Origin: Sorex araneus
Lineage: Eukaryota > Chordata > Mammalia > Eulipotyphla > Soricidae
Length of the DNA: 64,000 nt
Direction: 5' to 3'
Assembly (NCBI RefSeq): GCF_027595985.1
Contig: NC_073304.1
Coordinates: 216,224,500-216,288,499, forward strand
Made by a program: the position numbers and the translations under genes. The stretch's first letter is position 1. Every line of letters begins with the position of its first letter. Positions 19,177 to 30,600 of the stretch are shown here, piece by piece. The notes beneath the pieces were generated by a model. It ran no database searches. It was given only the letters and a program-made list of their open reading frames with translations, and was not told where the DNA came from.

Positions 19177-19199
19177 GATAATATATTACGTATATTATC
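19177..19199. other. AT-rich perfect inverted repeat in SRCIN1 3' UTR
   Basis: gataatata, loop ttacg, tatattatc: a 9-bp perfect stem. The segment 19182-19198 recurs exactly at 19814-19830. Confidence 0.85.
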
Positions 19200-19266
19200 A
19201 TCTGCACACCTGACGCGCGGTCCCAGGCAGGCTGCACGCACTGATTGCACACACAAGTGAGGGGGA

Positions 19267-19277
19267 GTGGTCACACG

Positions 19278-19328
<51 letters not shown>

Positions 19329-19335
19329 GCACACA
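19267..19335 (+). repeat. (CG)n(CA)n microsatellite in SRCIN1 3' UTR
   Basis: cgcgcgcgcgcacacac followed by about 22 CA units. Confidence 0.9.
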
Positions 19336-19789
19336 CGGAGGCGGCACGCTCCTTGCAAAGCCTCTCAGCCAGAAAATGTGCAGGAACCAGAGTGAAAGAT
19401 GCGAATCCCACGGGGCTCCACGTGGGGGGCGGGGCGGCGGGGCGGGCCGGGCACGTGGCTCCCTCCACCCGCCCCTCGTGGGTGGAAACTTCCCCCCCCA
19501 CCTCTCCCCCACAAAGGGACAGTCAACTCAGGACAGTGACAGTGGGGGGCACACATTCAGATCACAGGGCTGGGGGCAAGCGAAAAGTAGCAAGCAAAGA
19601 GTAAAGGGGCGGAGGGGGACGGGACACCACTCCCCCTTCCCCGCCCAAGCCAGGGTGGGTGGGGTCTCTGTACAGCCAATCAGGTCAAAGCGCGTCACCG
19701 CCCCACCCAAGCCAGGCCCGTGTGCCCGCCCTCCTGCCCCTCCCCGCCCTAACAGCGGCCAGGAGGGAGCCGTGCGTCCTTTTTTTTTT

Positions 19790-19935
19790 CTTTTTTAAAT
19801 ATTTATATATATTTATATTACGTATATTATATATATAATATGTAAATATATTTTTAAAACAATATAAAATGTTAAGACACTTCACTTAAATGTAAAGAGT
19901 TGCCTGCAATTAAAACTAATTGCATCATTTATGAG
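19790..19935 (-). other. SRCIN1: AU-rich segment of SRCIN1 3' UTR
   Basis: Long A/T-only stretches including TATATATAATA and ATTTA-type motifs, contrasting with the GC-rich remainder. It includes the second copy of the 17-nt repeat. A possible mRNA-stability or miRNA target region; function not known. Confidence 0.5.
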
Positions 19936-21260
19936 GTCCTTTTTTTTTGTTGTTTTCCAGGATTTTTTTTTTCAGGAGGGGCTTTTTTTCCCCTTTTGTT
20001 CTTTTTCAAAAAGGCCTGCTTGCCTTTGTACAAAAATGATCCAAAGCTAGGAAACAAGGATGAACCAACCAAAAAAAAAAAAAAAGAAAGAAATGAAGAA
20101 ACCCAACCCGGTTCCCCCTCCCCAGCGTCGACAGCTCCCCCTGGCCCTCCCCAAACACCACTTCCGGTAGGCCCCGGATGGAGGCGGTTCCCCCATCCAT
20201 CTTTCTGTGCTTACTGGGGGAAACTGACTCCCAGGACTCCACTGTGCTTCCCCCACTTTGTGCTGCAACCAGCAACCCTGCTGCTGGGGAACACCCCCTC
20301 CCCATCTCCTCCAGACCTCTCTCCTCCCGCCCAGTAGGCTTCACTGTCCTCTGGGGCGGATGCTGCAGGGCTGGGTCTGAAATCAGCCTCTCCTCCCCCT
20401 CGGGGCCCAGTGGGAAGCCTCACAGCCCAGGGCCTTGGGGGATCACCAGCTCCCCACTTAAAAGCACCCCTTCCCTGGAAGATCTGAGGCAGGAGGGTGA
20501 GAGGCCAGATCCCCCCGGCTGTAAGGCTGGAGCTGTCCTGGCTGCCCCCCACCCTAGCCCCTTTCCTTCTGTCCCATTTCCCTCTCTGCCAGACCCTTCC
20601 CACCGGCCAGGCCTCAAAATCTAATTCTCTAGGCCCCGCCCTCATTAAATAAGGTAAAGTCCGTGTAAGTGCTAAATTAGGGAACTAAACATACAGAACA
20701 CCCCTGGGGCCTGCCCTCTCCCAAGTCAGGGCTACGGCTCAGCCTCCCCCAACAGTCCCTAGGGCCTCTTTTCCTTGCCCACCACCCCACGCAGTTCCTC
20801 CCCTCAGGGAGCCCCAGGAAGCTCACACCCTTCCCCCAGGCCCAAATTTTCAGGAACCTCCAGGCCCAGCCCAGCCGGGGCCCCTCAGGCAGGGAGCCCA
20901 GAGTTCCCTCACATCCAGGCTCTAGGCGGGAGGGCTGGGGCACCTCCAGGGCCAGTGTCCCAGCAATGCACCCCATTTTGCAGCCAGTCCATTGTCCGGG
21001 GCGTCCTGCGGGAAGGTTTCCGAGGAAGGGGAGAGGGCGTCTCTGCGCTCCAAGGCTCCGTGGCTCAGTTGTTTGAAGAGCTCTTGGGAAGTCCAGGGAA
21101 GGCGGGTGGGAAGGAGGGCGGGGACTTGGGGATGGACATGGAGGAAGAGTGGGGGAGAGAAAGGCGGGGAAAGGACAGGAAGAGGGCCCTTCCGGAACAG
21201 GAAGTCAAGGGAAGGTGGTGTGTTTTGGCTTTTAGTTTGAATGTTTTGTCTTTTACTTTT

Positions 21261-21266
21261 TTTATT
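21261..21266 (-). promoter_or_regulatory. SRCIN1: SRCIN1 candidate proximal poly(A) signal AATAAA
   Basis: AATAAA on the minus strand, about 215 nt after the stop, in a T/A-rich context. Use would give a short 3' UTR lacking the distal AU-rich and hairpin elements. Confidence 0.4.
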
Positions 21267-21481
21267 AAAAAAAAAAAAGATAATTGAAAGTGAATGCTTT
21301 AAAAAAAAAAACCAAAAACACCCCCAGGGGATGGTTATAGAGGGGGGCCATGCCTGTGGCCCACCCTAAGGAGGGTCCTGGAGAATGGGGTGGGGTGTGG
21401 GGAGATGAGGGGACAAAGTGCAGGGAAAGAGATGGCAGGGGGGAGGGGGGGACAGGCTGGGGTGGGAGTGTGAGGGCCCTT

Positions 21482-21616
21482 CTAGAAGGAGATGGAAGAA
21501 TTCCTCGCCCCAAAGGAAGTCAATACGGGAATGGAGGTTCTGGAAGCCGAGGGCTTTTCTGAGACTGGGCTCGAGGTCTCATTCGACCCGCTCATTTCTT
21601 TAGATGGTTTAGTGGC
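21482..21616 (-). CDS. SRCIN1: SRCIN1 last coding exon and stop
   Basis: 135 nt; acceptor TTTTGTTCCAG; reads ATKPSKEMSGSNETSSPVSE, then RTSIPVLTSFGARNSSISF and TAG. This C-terminus matches mammalian p140Cap. It is separated from the penultimate exon by a 4.9-kb intron holding a 38-bp minisatellite. Confidence 0.96.
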   Translation of the reverse strand, partial: ATKPSKEMSGSNETSSPVSEKPSASRTSIPVLTSFGARNSSISF

Positions 21617-24600
21617 CTGGAACAAAAACAGGGGTCAGGGGTCAGAGAGAGAGAGGGAGAGCCTTCGTGCTGGCCCCCCTGGAAGTGTTAAAAAGGGAAG
21701 CAACCCGAGGGGTCACCAGAGAGAGTGGCCCCAGAGACAGGGGAGGGAGGGGGCCGGAGCAAGGGCAGAAAGGGGGGGGCATGGGGGTGGGGCAAAGGAG
21801 CTGGGACCTGGGTGCGAGGCCCGCGGTCACTGGGCGGGGAGTGAGAAGGCGGAAGAGGCCAGAGGCGCACGCACAGGAGGACCAGCCCAGGGTGGGCAGA
21901 CGGGGTGATGGGGGAGAGGCAGGGGAGGAGAGTGGGGGGAAAGAAGAAGGGAAAAGTTAGCTGCCGTGGGGTGCTGGGGAGCCCAGCCAGGCCTCCTCTC
22001 CACGCTGTTGTGTCCTGCTGGGGGCACTTCCCTAAGGATTCCCCAGCCCAGGGAAGCTGGGGGCCACACCCTGCCCTCAGTGGCCACCCAAGAGCTGTGC
22101 AGGGGTGAGCAGGAGCCCCCCGCCCCACATCACCCCAGTGGCCATGTCCTGGCTGCAGGCTAGGGGTGGCTGCCACCTCCTGTAAGCAGAAGGTGCTCGG
22201 GGGACACAGGCTCCCTAACGTGGGAGCCAGGCACCCCTTGGCTTCGCTGAAGGAGGGACATGGCCTGGAGACTCATGGATGGGTGCTGGGGGGGCTCCCA
22301 CCCCCTCCCTCCAACCTGGATCCCACAAAACCCAGTCGGGGTCAAGGGGGAGCCCTGACTTCTCCACCTTGCTCCCCATACTGTACCCGCAGCCTGTGTG
22401 TCCCCCTTAGGAGAAATCAAGGCGAGCCCCAGAGACCCCCTCCCTTCATCGCCCCATCCTCTGCCCAGTGCCACCCTGTGCCGGACTGGCCCTGCTCAGG
22501 GCCCCCAGCACCGGGCACGAAGCTGAATTCCTTTCCTAACCAGCAGAAGCCTGGAGATGCAGGTCAGCGGCAAAGGATGAGCCTGGCCCAGGACGCCCGG
22601 GTTCAGGGCCGTAGCAACGCACACAACACACGCAGAAGCTGCCAGTGTGCACGGCCCCGACTGGCCCCCAGACTCTCCCAGCCAGGAGGGGCGCCCCCTC
22701 CCGGAGCCCCAGCAAAGATTCCTGGAGTGCTCTGTGAGCATCTGTGCTGAAAGTTTCTTTCAGGCAGCGGCCCTTCCAGAAGCCTCACCACAAAGACATC
22801 CAAAACCCATGTCTCTGAGGCTGGGAAGCCCAGCGTCACCCTGTGTCACCTCTGCCTAGGACAGCATCCCACAGTGCCCTGTGTCCCCTCAGCCGGGACA
22901 GCGTCCCACAGTGCCCTGTGTCCCCTCAGGCCGGGACAGCGTCCCACAGTGCCCTGTGTCCCCTCAGGCCGGGACAGCGTCCCACAGTGCCCTGTGTCCC
23001 CTCAGGCCGGGACAGCGTCCCACAGTGCCCTGTGTCCCCTCAGGCCGGGACAGCGTCCCACAGTGCCCTGTGTCCCCTCAGGCCGGGACAGCGTCCCACA
23101 GTGCCTTGTGTCTCCTCAGGCCAGGACAGCGTCCCACAGTGCCCACTGTCCCCTCAGGCCGGGACAGCATCCTACAGTGCTCACTGTCCCCTCAGGCCGG
23201 GACAGCGTCCCACAGTGCCCTGTGTCCCCTCAGGTCGACAGCATGCTACAGTGCCTGTGTCCCTCAGTGACTTCTAAGTTCTTGCGTAGGGAGGGTGGCC
23301 TGGCCCTGACACCTGCACCAAGCCCTCCCCCAAGACTCTCCCCCTGAGAATCTGACTCCCAGTGTGGGTCTCGGGTCTTCTGAGGGGCCATACCCAGCAA
23401 TACTCAGAGCTGATCTACTTTTTGGTGTTTTGGGCCACACCCAGGAGTGCTCAGGACTTACTCCTGACCCTGCTGTGGGGCCAAATGTGGTGCCAGGATC
23501 AAACCCCGGTCAGCCTAGTGCAAGGCAAGGCCCCGCCCCTGTGCTGCGTCTCTGGTGCCAGGGCTGACTCCGAGTCTTCACTCAGGGCTCTTCTGGTGAG
23601 GGCTCAGGGGACCGGCTGAGCAAAGGGCTTGGAGTCAGCGCGCACTTTCCCTGCTGTTCTCACTCTGGCCCCGGCCCTAGGCTTCCTCTCACCTCCTCTG
23701 CTCTGCGGCAGCCAGCACGTCGCACCCCTGCACCCCTGGCTCAGAACTTTGGCTCTGGGGGCTGGAGCAATAGCACAGCGGGTAGGGCGTTTGCCTTGCA
23801 CGTGGTCGATGCGGGTTCGATTCCCAGCATCCCATATGGTCCCCTGAGCACCGCCAGGAGTGATTCCTGAGTGCAGAGCCAGGAGTAACCCCTGTGCATC
23901 GACAGGTGTGACCCAAAAAGAGCAAAAAAAAAAAAAAAATTACTGGGGCTGGAATGATAGCACAGTGGGTAGGGCATTTGTCTTGTATGCGGTCGACCTG
24001 GGTTTGATTCCCAGCATCCCATATGGTCCCCTGAGCACCGCCAGGAGTGATTCCTGAGTGCAGAGGCAGGAGTAACCCCTGTGCATCACCAGGTGTGACC
24101 CAAAAAGCAAAAAAAAAAAAAGAACTTTGGCTCCCATCCAGAATTTCCCGGTGGCACTTCTGCCCCTCCCGTCACTCAGGTACCGGAGGGGCAGGTCCCT
24201 GCAACCCCAGTAAGCCCCTCCCAGAGGACAGTGCTCTGTCCTTCACAGGCTCCACCCTCGGAGGAGCCTTGGCCGAGCTCACACACTGAGCGGGTGGGGC
24301 ACTGGCACTGGCACTTGTGGCGCCAACGAGCAGCTCTCAGCAGGGCACCGGGCACCCTCTAACCAGAGCTGAGGGGCCCTGTGGGTTTGGGAATAAGAGG
24401 ACAGAGACAGGGGAGGGGATGAGGGAGAGGGAAGTGGAGAGGAATGGAGAGGGAATGGGGAGGGGGCAGGACGCCCAGGGAGAAGTCTGAAGGATGTCAG
24501 GAGAGAGCGGTTAAGGTACTTCTTTCCTACTCACTTCTAAATTAATTACCAAGAAGGTGAAGATGCCTTGTTAAAGGAAGAGAGAGAACGAAAGATAAGA

Positions 24601-27600
24601 GAAAGTAAGAAAAACAAGAGTGAGAGAGGGGCCACAGTGATAGTACAGCAGGGAGGGCGCTTGCCTTGCACTCGGGCGGCCCCGGTTTGATCCGTGGCAT
24701 CCCCCAAGCACCACCAGAAGTGATTCCTGAGTGCAGGGCCAGGAGTAACCCCCGAGCACTGCCAGGTGTGCCCGCACCAAAAAGAAAGAAAGAGTGAGAG
24801 AATGAGAGATACAGAGACAGAGAGGAGAGACAAATGCGATCCCCTGAAACCATCGGGAGCAGCCCCTGAGCACAGAGCCAGGAGTAAGTCCTGAGCACTG
24901 CCAGGTGTGGCCTCAAAGTCAAAAACAGACAGGGAGAGGAAAGAGAGTGAGAAGGCCAGAGCCATTGCGCAGCGGGTAGGGTGCTCGCTTTGGTCCCCGG
25001 CACCCCAGATGGCCTCCCCAGCCCTGCCAGGAGTGATCACTGAGCACAGAGCTATGGAGCTACAGAAGCAAGCCCTGAGCACTGGTGAGTATGACCAAAA
25101 ACACAGAGCGGGGGACGGGGAGGAGAGAGGGAGCATGTGAGAAGGGGAGCAAGAGGGGGATGGACAGGAGCTGACGTGGTTGCGGTGAAGGTTGCAGGGC
25201 TGAGGCAGGCCGAGAGAGAGCGGAGGGGAGGGGAGAGGGGAGAAGGGCGAGTAAAGAAGAGGGGAGGGGAGGCTCCTGCGAGGGTGGGCCCCGGGGCGGG
25301 TGACATTTCCTGAGTGGAAGCAGCTGGGATGAGGCAGGCACAGATGGCGCGCGTGGCACCAGAGGCTGTGGTGTGAGGGGAGGAGCAGCGAGAGAGAAGA
25401 GGTAGGCAGAGGAGGACGGGGAGCAGGGCCCACTCAGCAGGGCGAGGCCTGGGGGTGGGCGCTCGGGGTGGTGGGGGGCAGGTGAGAGAAGGGGAGGCGT
25501 CCGCTGACGGTGCTGGAGCCCGAGGAGGGGCTGGTGGGACAGTCTGGAGGGAAGCCCTGAGGCCCCACAGGACCTCAGGACCGTGGCCTCAGCGTCCCAC
25601 CTGTCAAGTGGGTGTGAGGGTGCCACAAGCCCAACAAGGACACCCCACCGCTTGAGGCGCTTCTCGGGCTGCAAGGAGAGAGCTGGGGGGCATATCCCCC
25701 ACGATGGGGCCGTGTCTGGGGGGTCCTTGGGAGGGGACAGGCCAGCAGGGTGCCCATGAGGCGAGGGTGTCAAGCGTGTGCGTGGGTCTCATACACAAGG
25801 CTGAGCATGGGCGGGGCAGGGGGCGGCCCTCTCTCCCCCCAAAGTCATGAGCTGGGGCCCCCAGCAGCCCGGCTCCTCCGAGCAGTGCCCCCTTCTGTAC
25901 CGGAGGTCCCAGACCTCCCATCTGCGCCTGGAACCTTCTTCGGCTCACAGACAGCCGCTTCCCTGGCCCCACCGTCCGCCACGGCACACAGGAGCTGTGC
26001 AGAAATGCAGCCTCCGCACCTCCGCACCCCCGGGAGGGAGCTCCACACACCACCCCCGAGTCCCAGCAAGACCTGGAGAGGGCGCCGCGCCCGGCCTCCC
26101 TGACCCCCGGGGCCCACTCAGCAGCCCAGCCTGGAGGACGCCCCAGAACTTCTCCCACTGCCCGGGAGTCCTGGGTGGTCTGAGGGGGTCAGGGAAGCAG
26201 AGTCGGGGCCCACGGGGGCCTCCCACACCCAGGACAGGGCTTTCAGGGATCCCGGGTGGCCACTGGCTGCCTGCACCCCCCTCCCCCCTGGCACAGCTGG
26301 GGAGAGGCCCCTCTGGGCCCGTAAGGGGCCTCCCTGAGGCAGGAGAAAGATGGTACAAGCCAGGAGAGATGGCACAGCGGGCGGGGCGCTTTCCTGGCAC
26401 CCCACACAGTCCCCCCAAGACCTGCCAGGGTCACTCCTGAGAACACTGGGTAGCCCCTCCAATCCCCTCCTACTAAAAGATGGGGGTGGCCAGGAGCCCC
26501 GGGCAGGGGTGGGGGGCTGCGCGGGGCCTCACCTGCTGCTGGATCCGCATGTACTCGGCCGCCCGCTGCTTGCTGTGTTTGCCTTTGTCGGGACTGCCCG
26601 CCGGGCCCTGTGCCGCCTTCAGCCGCGAGGCCCCTGGAGTCACCACCTTCATGGGAGGCACGCTGCCACCGCCGCTCTGCAGGACAGGAAGAGGGATCGG
26701 GGTTGGAGGCGCCCCGAGAGGCCTGGCCTCAGGGGAGGGTCTCCAGGAATGGGGCCTCCTGGCGGGGAGCGGGGCTTGAGGCTCGAGGAGCTGAGTCTGG
26801 CCCACAGCCTGGTCCAGGACCCGAGCCCCCGCTCTGATGCCGCAGAAGAAGGCACAGGACAGGGCTCCCCACGGACTCACAGGGCCCCTGAGGGCGTCTC
26901 TGTGCAGTCCTGGGAGAGCCCTGGAGCCACTGAGCCCCAGGGAAGGCCCGGGGCAGCACCCTGGGCCCCAAGCAGTCACTGTAGCCTGGGGGGGGGGGGT
27001 CGCACGGCAGCCACTAGAGAGAGAGTGGCAGAATGGGAGGAGGAGGGCGGGCGAGGCTGGCCCCGGAACCACCCCAGCTCCCAGGTCAGTCCGGAAGGGC
27101 TGTGGGGACAGAGACGCAGCAGAGGAAAGACAGCGACAGAGTCAGCCCGGAGAGGCGAGGGGCGCGGGACCGGGAGAGGGAGAGAACTTTATTCGTGGGG
27201 CGACAGGTACAGAGCAGAGGGGAGGCCTGAGCCCCGGGGAGGCCAGCTTCCCAGCCTCCCACAGGCTCTGCCTGCAAAGGCCGCCCGGGCCGGGCTGGCG
27301 GGGCGGAGGGCAGGAGCGGAGCAAAGGCTGCGGGGAGCAGGGGCGTCCCTGCCGGGGCTCCCGTGGCACCCCCGCTCCCTGCAGCGCTGAAGGCAGAGAC
27401 TGAGATTCACAGGAGGCAGGAGCAGGCGCAGGAGAGAAGCAGCCACCTGCGGGCCGGGGGTCGGGGATGGGGGGCTGCCAGGGGAGCCCGCGGCGGGCGC
27501 CAGGCCCATCTGGCTCAGGGTGGCCTCGAGCTCCAGGAGCGTCTCCTCCAGGCTGTCCATCCGCGGGGCGGCCGGGCCCCTCACTGTGCAGCCTTGGCCC

Positions 27601-30600
27601 TGGGCAGGCCCGTCCTGCTGCTTCCCCCGGCCGGGCTGGGGGGGCGTCCTGGGGGTCTCCCCCCGCGGGGTGGCAGCCGTGGAGGGCTCCTGAGGACATG
27701 AGGCCGGGGGTCCTCTCTCCTGTGGGAGGCAGCCTCTAGGTTGGGGTCTCTTCACCGCCACCCCTTTCTCCTCGGGCATCCAGTTGTCCCCAGGCCACAC
27801 GGCCTTGGTCACTGCGCCCAGGGGCCCTGGAGGGGCATCCCCGGCCCTCCCGCTGCCAGCCAGGTTCCGGGGCCTCGGGGTGGGGGGTGTCCCGGGACGG
27901 GCTTCCTCGGGCCTGGCCTCTGCTGGGGAGGCAGAGTTGGGGGCGCATTCCGTCAGGACGATCCGGGGGACGCAGAAGGCCCCGGTGCCAGGGGCAGCCT
28001 GGGGGAGGAGAAGACAGATGAGAGTGGGACCCCCCCCTGCTGAAACTGCTGTGCTCACCCCGAGACTCCCTGGGGGCGGTCGGGCAGTGAGGAGAGTCTG
28101 GACAGACAAGCTGACCTGCCCGGCGGGAGCAGAGCTGGGACTAGAACTCAGGGTTCTCCCAGCCACCCCCCGCCCCCGCCTCCCACCCTGGGCAGAGATG
28201 CCCGCTCCTCCCAGCACGGCGCCCACGGCCAGCTCAGGGAGCAGGTGTCTTGGGCACGCACTCCCAGGCTGCCCATCTGTGCGTGGGACCACAGCCCCGC
28301 CCACCGTGTGGGCACGGGCTGGGAAGGGGGCCCAGGGAGGGCCCCACAGCTGCAAACTTGCTGAGGCCTGGACTGTGGGACCCGGCCGGGGGGTCGTAGC
28401 CCCACCTCAGGCCAGGGCTCCCACGCCTGGCAGGGCATGAGGGGTCACTTCCCAAGCAAAGTCAGACCCTCTGCTCTAAGAACCTTCCGGGCTCTCTGGC
28501 CTTGGAGGGGGACCGGGCAGAGGGCCTCCGCCTCCCACCCCTCAACGTGAGTGACCCCGGGTCTAGGTCTGAGTGTCCTTCTCCAGCCAGCGTCTACCCT
28601 GGACATCCTCATCCTCCCCAGGACCCACAGAATGGGGAGGCGCCTCATCTTACAGACACTGAGGGTGACAGGGACCCTGGAGTCACCCCAGGTCACTGAC
28701 CCACAGCCAGTGTGGCTGAGCGAGGACTGAACCCAGGACTCTGACCCCAAGTGCTCCTGCGACTATAAAAGGCTGTGGGGAGATTCACGGGCAGCAGCAG
28801 GGACCCCAAGCCCCCTCCCGAGGTGACCCGCCAGCCCTACCACCTGCTTACCTGGAGGTGGGGGTGCAGGCTGTGGGAGCAGACGGGGCACCCCCAGCCT
28901 GCCTGGTTCCGCTGCCCGACGGCGCCTCAGGATGCAGAGGGTCAGCCAGGCCCAAGTGGCCAGTAGAGGGGCTTTGCCCACGGGACTCCCGGGGCCAGAA
29001 AGGGGCAAGGGCTGGGTGCCACGGGCCCCAGTGGAGACCCCGCGACCCTACCCCCAGGCGGCTCTTCAGGACACTCTGGGCCTAGCCTCTGCCCAGCAGA
29101 TGGCACCATCCATCTGCCTGGTGCCCGTCTGCTCTCCCTGGCAGGGGAGACAAGGCACCACCACAATCACGCCAGGCCAGAGATCAGGGGGCGGCAGCAG
29201 GAGGCCCGGGGGCGGGGGGCACTAGAGGCTGCTGTCCCAGCCGAGGGGGCAGAGGGACCCCCACTCAGACCTCCTCCCCACACACAGTTCCTGGGGTGGC
29301 AGAGGCAGCCCACCTCCCCCCATCCCCAAGGCAGAGGAGAGAGAAGTGCAGCAGAGAGCAGGGCGGAAGGGAGCGCACGGGGAGTGTCCCTGTGGAGGCC
29401 CCAGGGTGGCGAGAGGTGGCCGCAGGGCAGGAGAGCAGAGAGCAGTCTGGCAGGTGTCCCCACCTCACCCCGGATCCCCGTCACCGTAAGACCCCACCTG
29501 GCACTGGCAGCAGAGCAGAGGACGGGGAGGGGGGTGGGGATGAGGCCCAGTCAGAGTCTGAGCTGGCCCTAAAGTCAACGAGGGCGTGAGACCCAAATGC
29601 CAATCAAGCCGGGACCCAGGGCCGAGCGCCCACTCGTGCCAGGGAAATGCAAGCACAGCACTGGGATTGGTCCGAGCTGCGCCAGATGTGGTCCCCAAAG
29701 AAAAACAAAACAGCCCAGCGAGGGCACAGGGGTCAGGTGCTTGCCGGGACTGTAAGCGGTCACCATCAGACACGAGCATTACCAGGGGGCCAGTCCGGAG
29801 CACAGAGCCTGAAGAGCTCCTGAAATAGATGGGAGTGGACCCCCGTGCTCCCAAATAGTCAAAACCCGGGCTTCAGCCCAACCTGAACTCTGGCCAAGGG
29901 TGAGAACCAAGTGTCTGGTTCTCCCGAGAGGAAGCAAGTCTGGTTGAGAGCACGGAGCCCGGGGCTGCGGGAGGAAGGACGGGTTAGAGGCTGCTGCTGG
30001 TGGATGCAGCCGTGGCAGGTCTGAGCAGGCCAGCGTGACAGGTGAGAGGGGAAGCTGGGGGGCATAGGCAGAGAGAGAGAGCCGTGAGAGGGGGGCAGCC
30101 CGTTACCTTCCATGCAGGGCCCGGGGCTGAGCCCCCAGGGGGCCCTGGGTCCTGGGGGGACAGCAAAGTGGGGATCTGCTGGCGACGGGGCGTGGGGGGG
30201 AGGGAGGACACTGAGCTTCTCTCAAACACCTGGGGAGCAGAAGGCGGGGGAAGGCTTGGAGGAGGGGGCACAGGGAGGACCAGCCATGGGGTGCCTGCCT
30301 AGGGCGGAGGCACCCACGGGGAGGCATGGCGTGGGCGGCCACGAGACTCCAGCCCGCCTCGGCCCTCACCGCACCACCGGCCACTCTGCCCTCTGCTCTG
30401 TCTCCTGTTGAAGGGCCTCGTACTCAGCGGGGAGCCCGAGGCACCTGGGTAAGGGAGTGTTTGAGCACCCTGCTTAGAACATCCAGGAAACGTTCTCCCG
30501 GGCCAGCCTCTGTGACACCAATAAAAATCTCAAACAAGGGGCCAGAGTGATAGTACAGCAGGTAAGGCACTTGCCTTGCACATGGCTGACCTGGGCTTGA

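Larger units (their letters stand above)
18540..21481 (-). other. SRCIN1: SRCIN1 3' UTR
   Basis: About 2.9 kb from the TAG to the distal AATAAA. Notable parts: a proximal AATAAA at 21261-21266, a T/A-rich stretch at about 19780-19960, two copies of a 17-nt hairpin-forming sequence, and CA/CG alternating runs at 19080-19150 and 19274-19335. No SINE is seen in it, in contrast to the surrounding DNA. Confidence 0.75.

Noticed and set aside
22861-23272. CRISPR-like array
   Set aside because: The repeats are contiguous, have no unique spacers, and the genome is mammalian.
22843-23347. Three overlapping 129-157 codon ORFs of PGQRPTVPC type
   Set aside because: They are the 38-bp minisatellite read in three frames; the periodicity of peptides follows the DNA repeat.
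26473-27072. 199-codon minus ORF as one exon
   Set aside because: Only 26533-26676 lies between good splice sites and matches p140Cap; the remainder is intron read-through.
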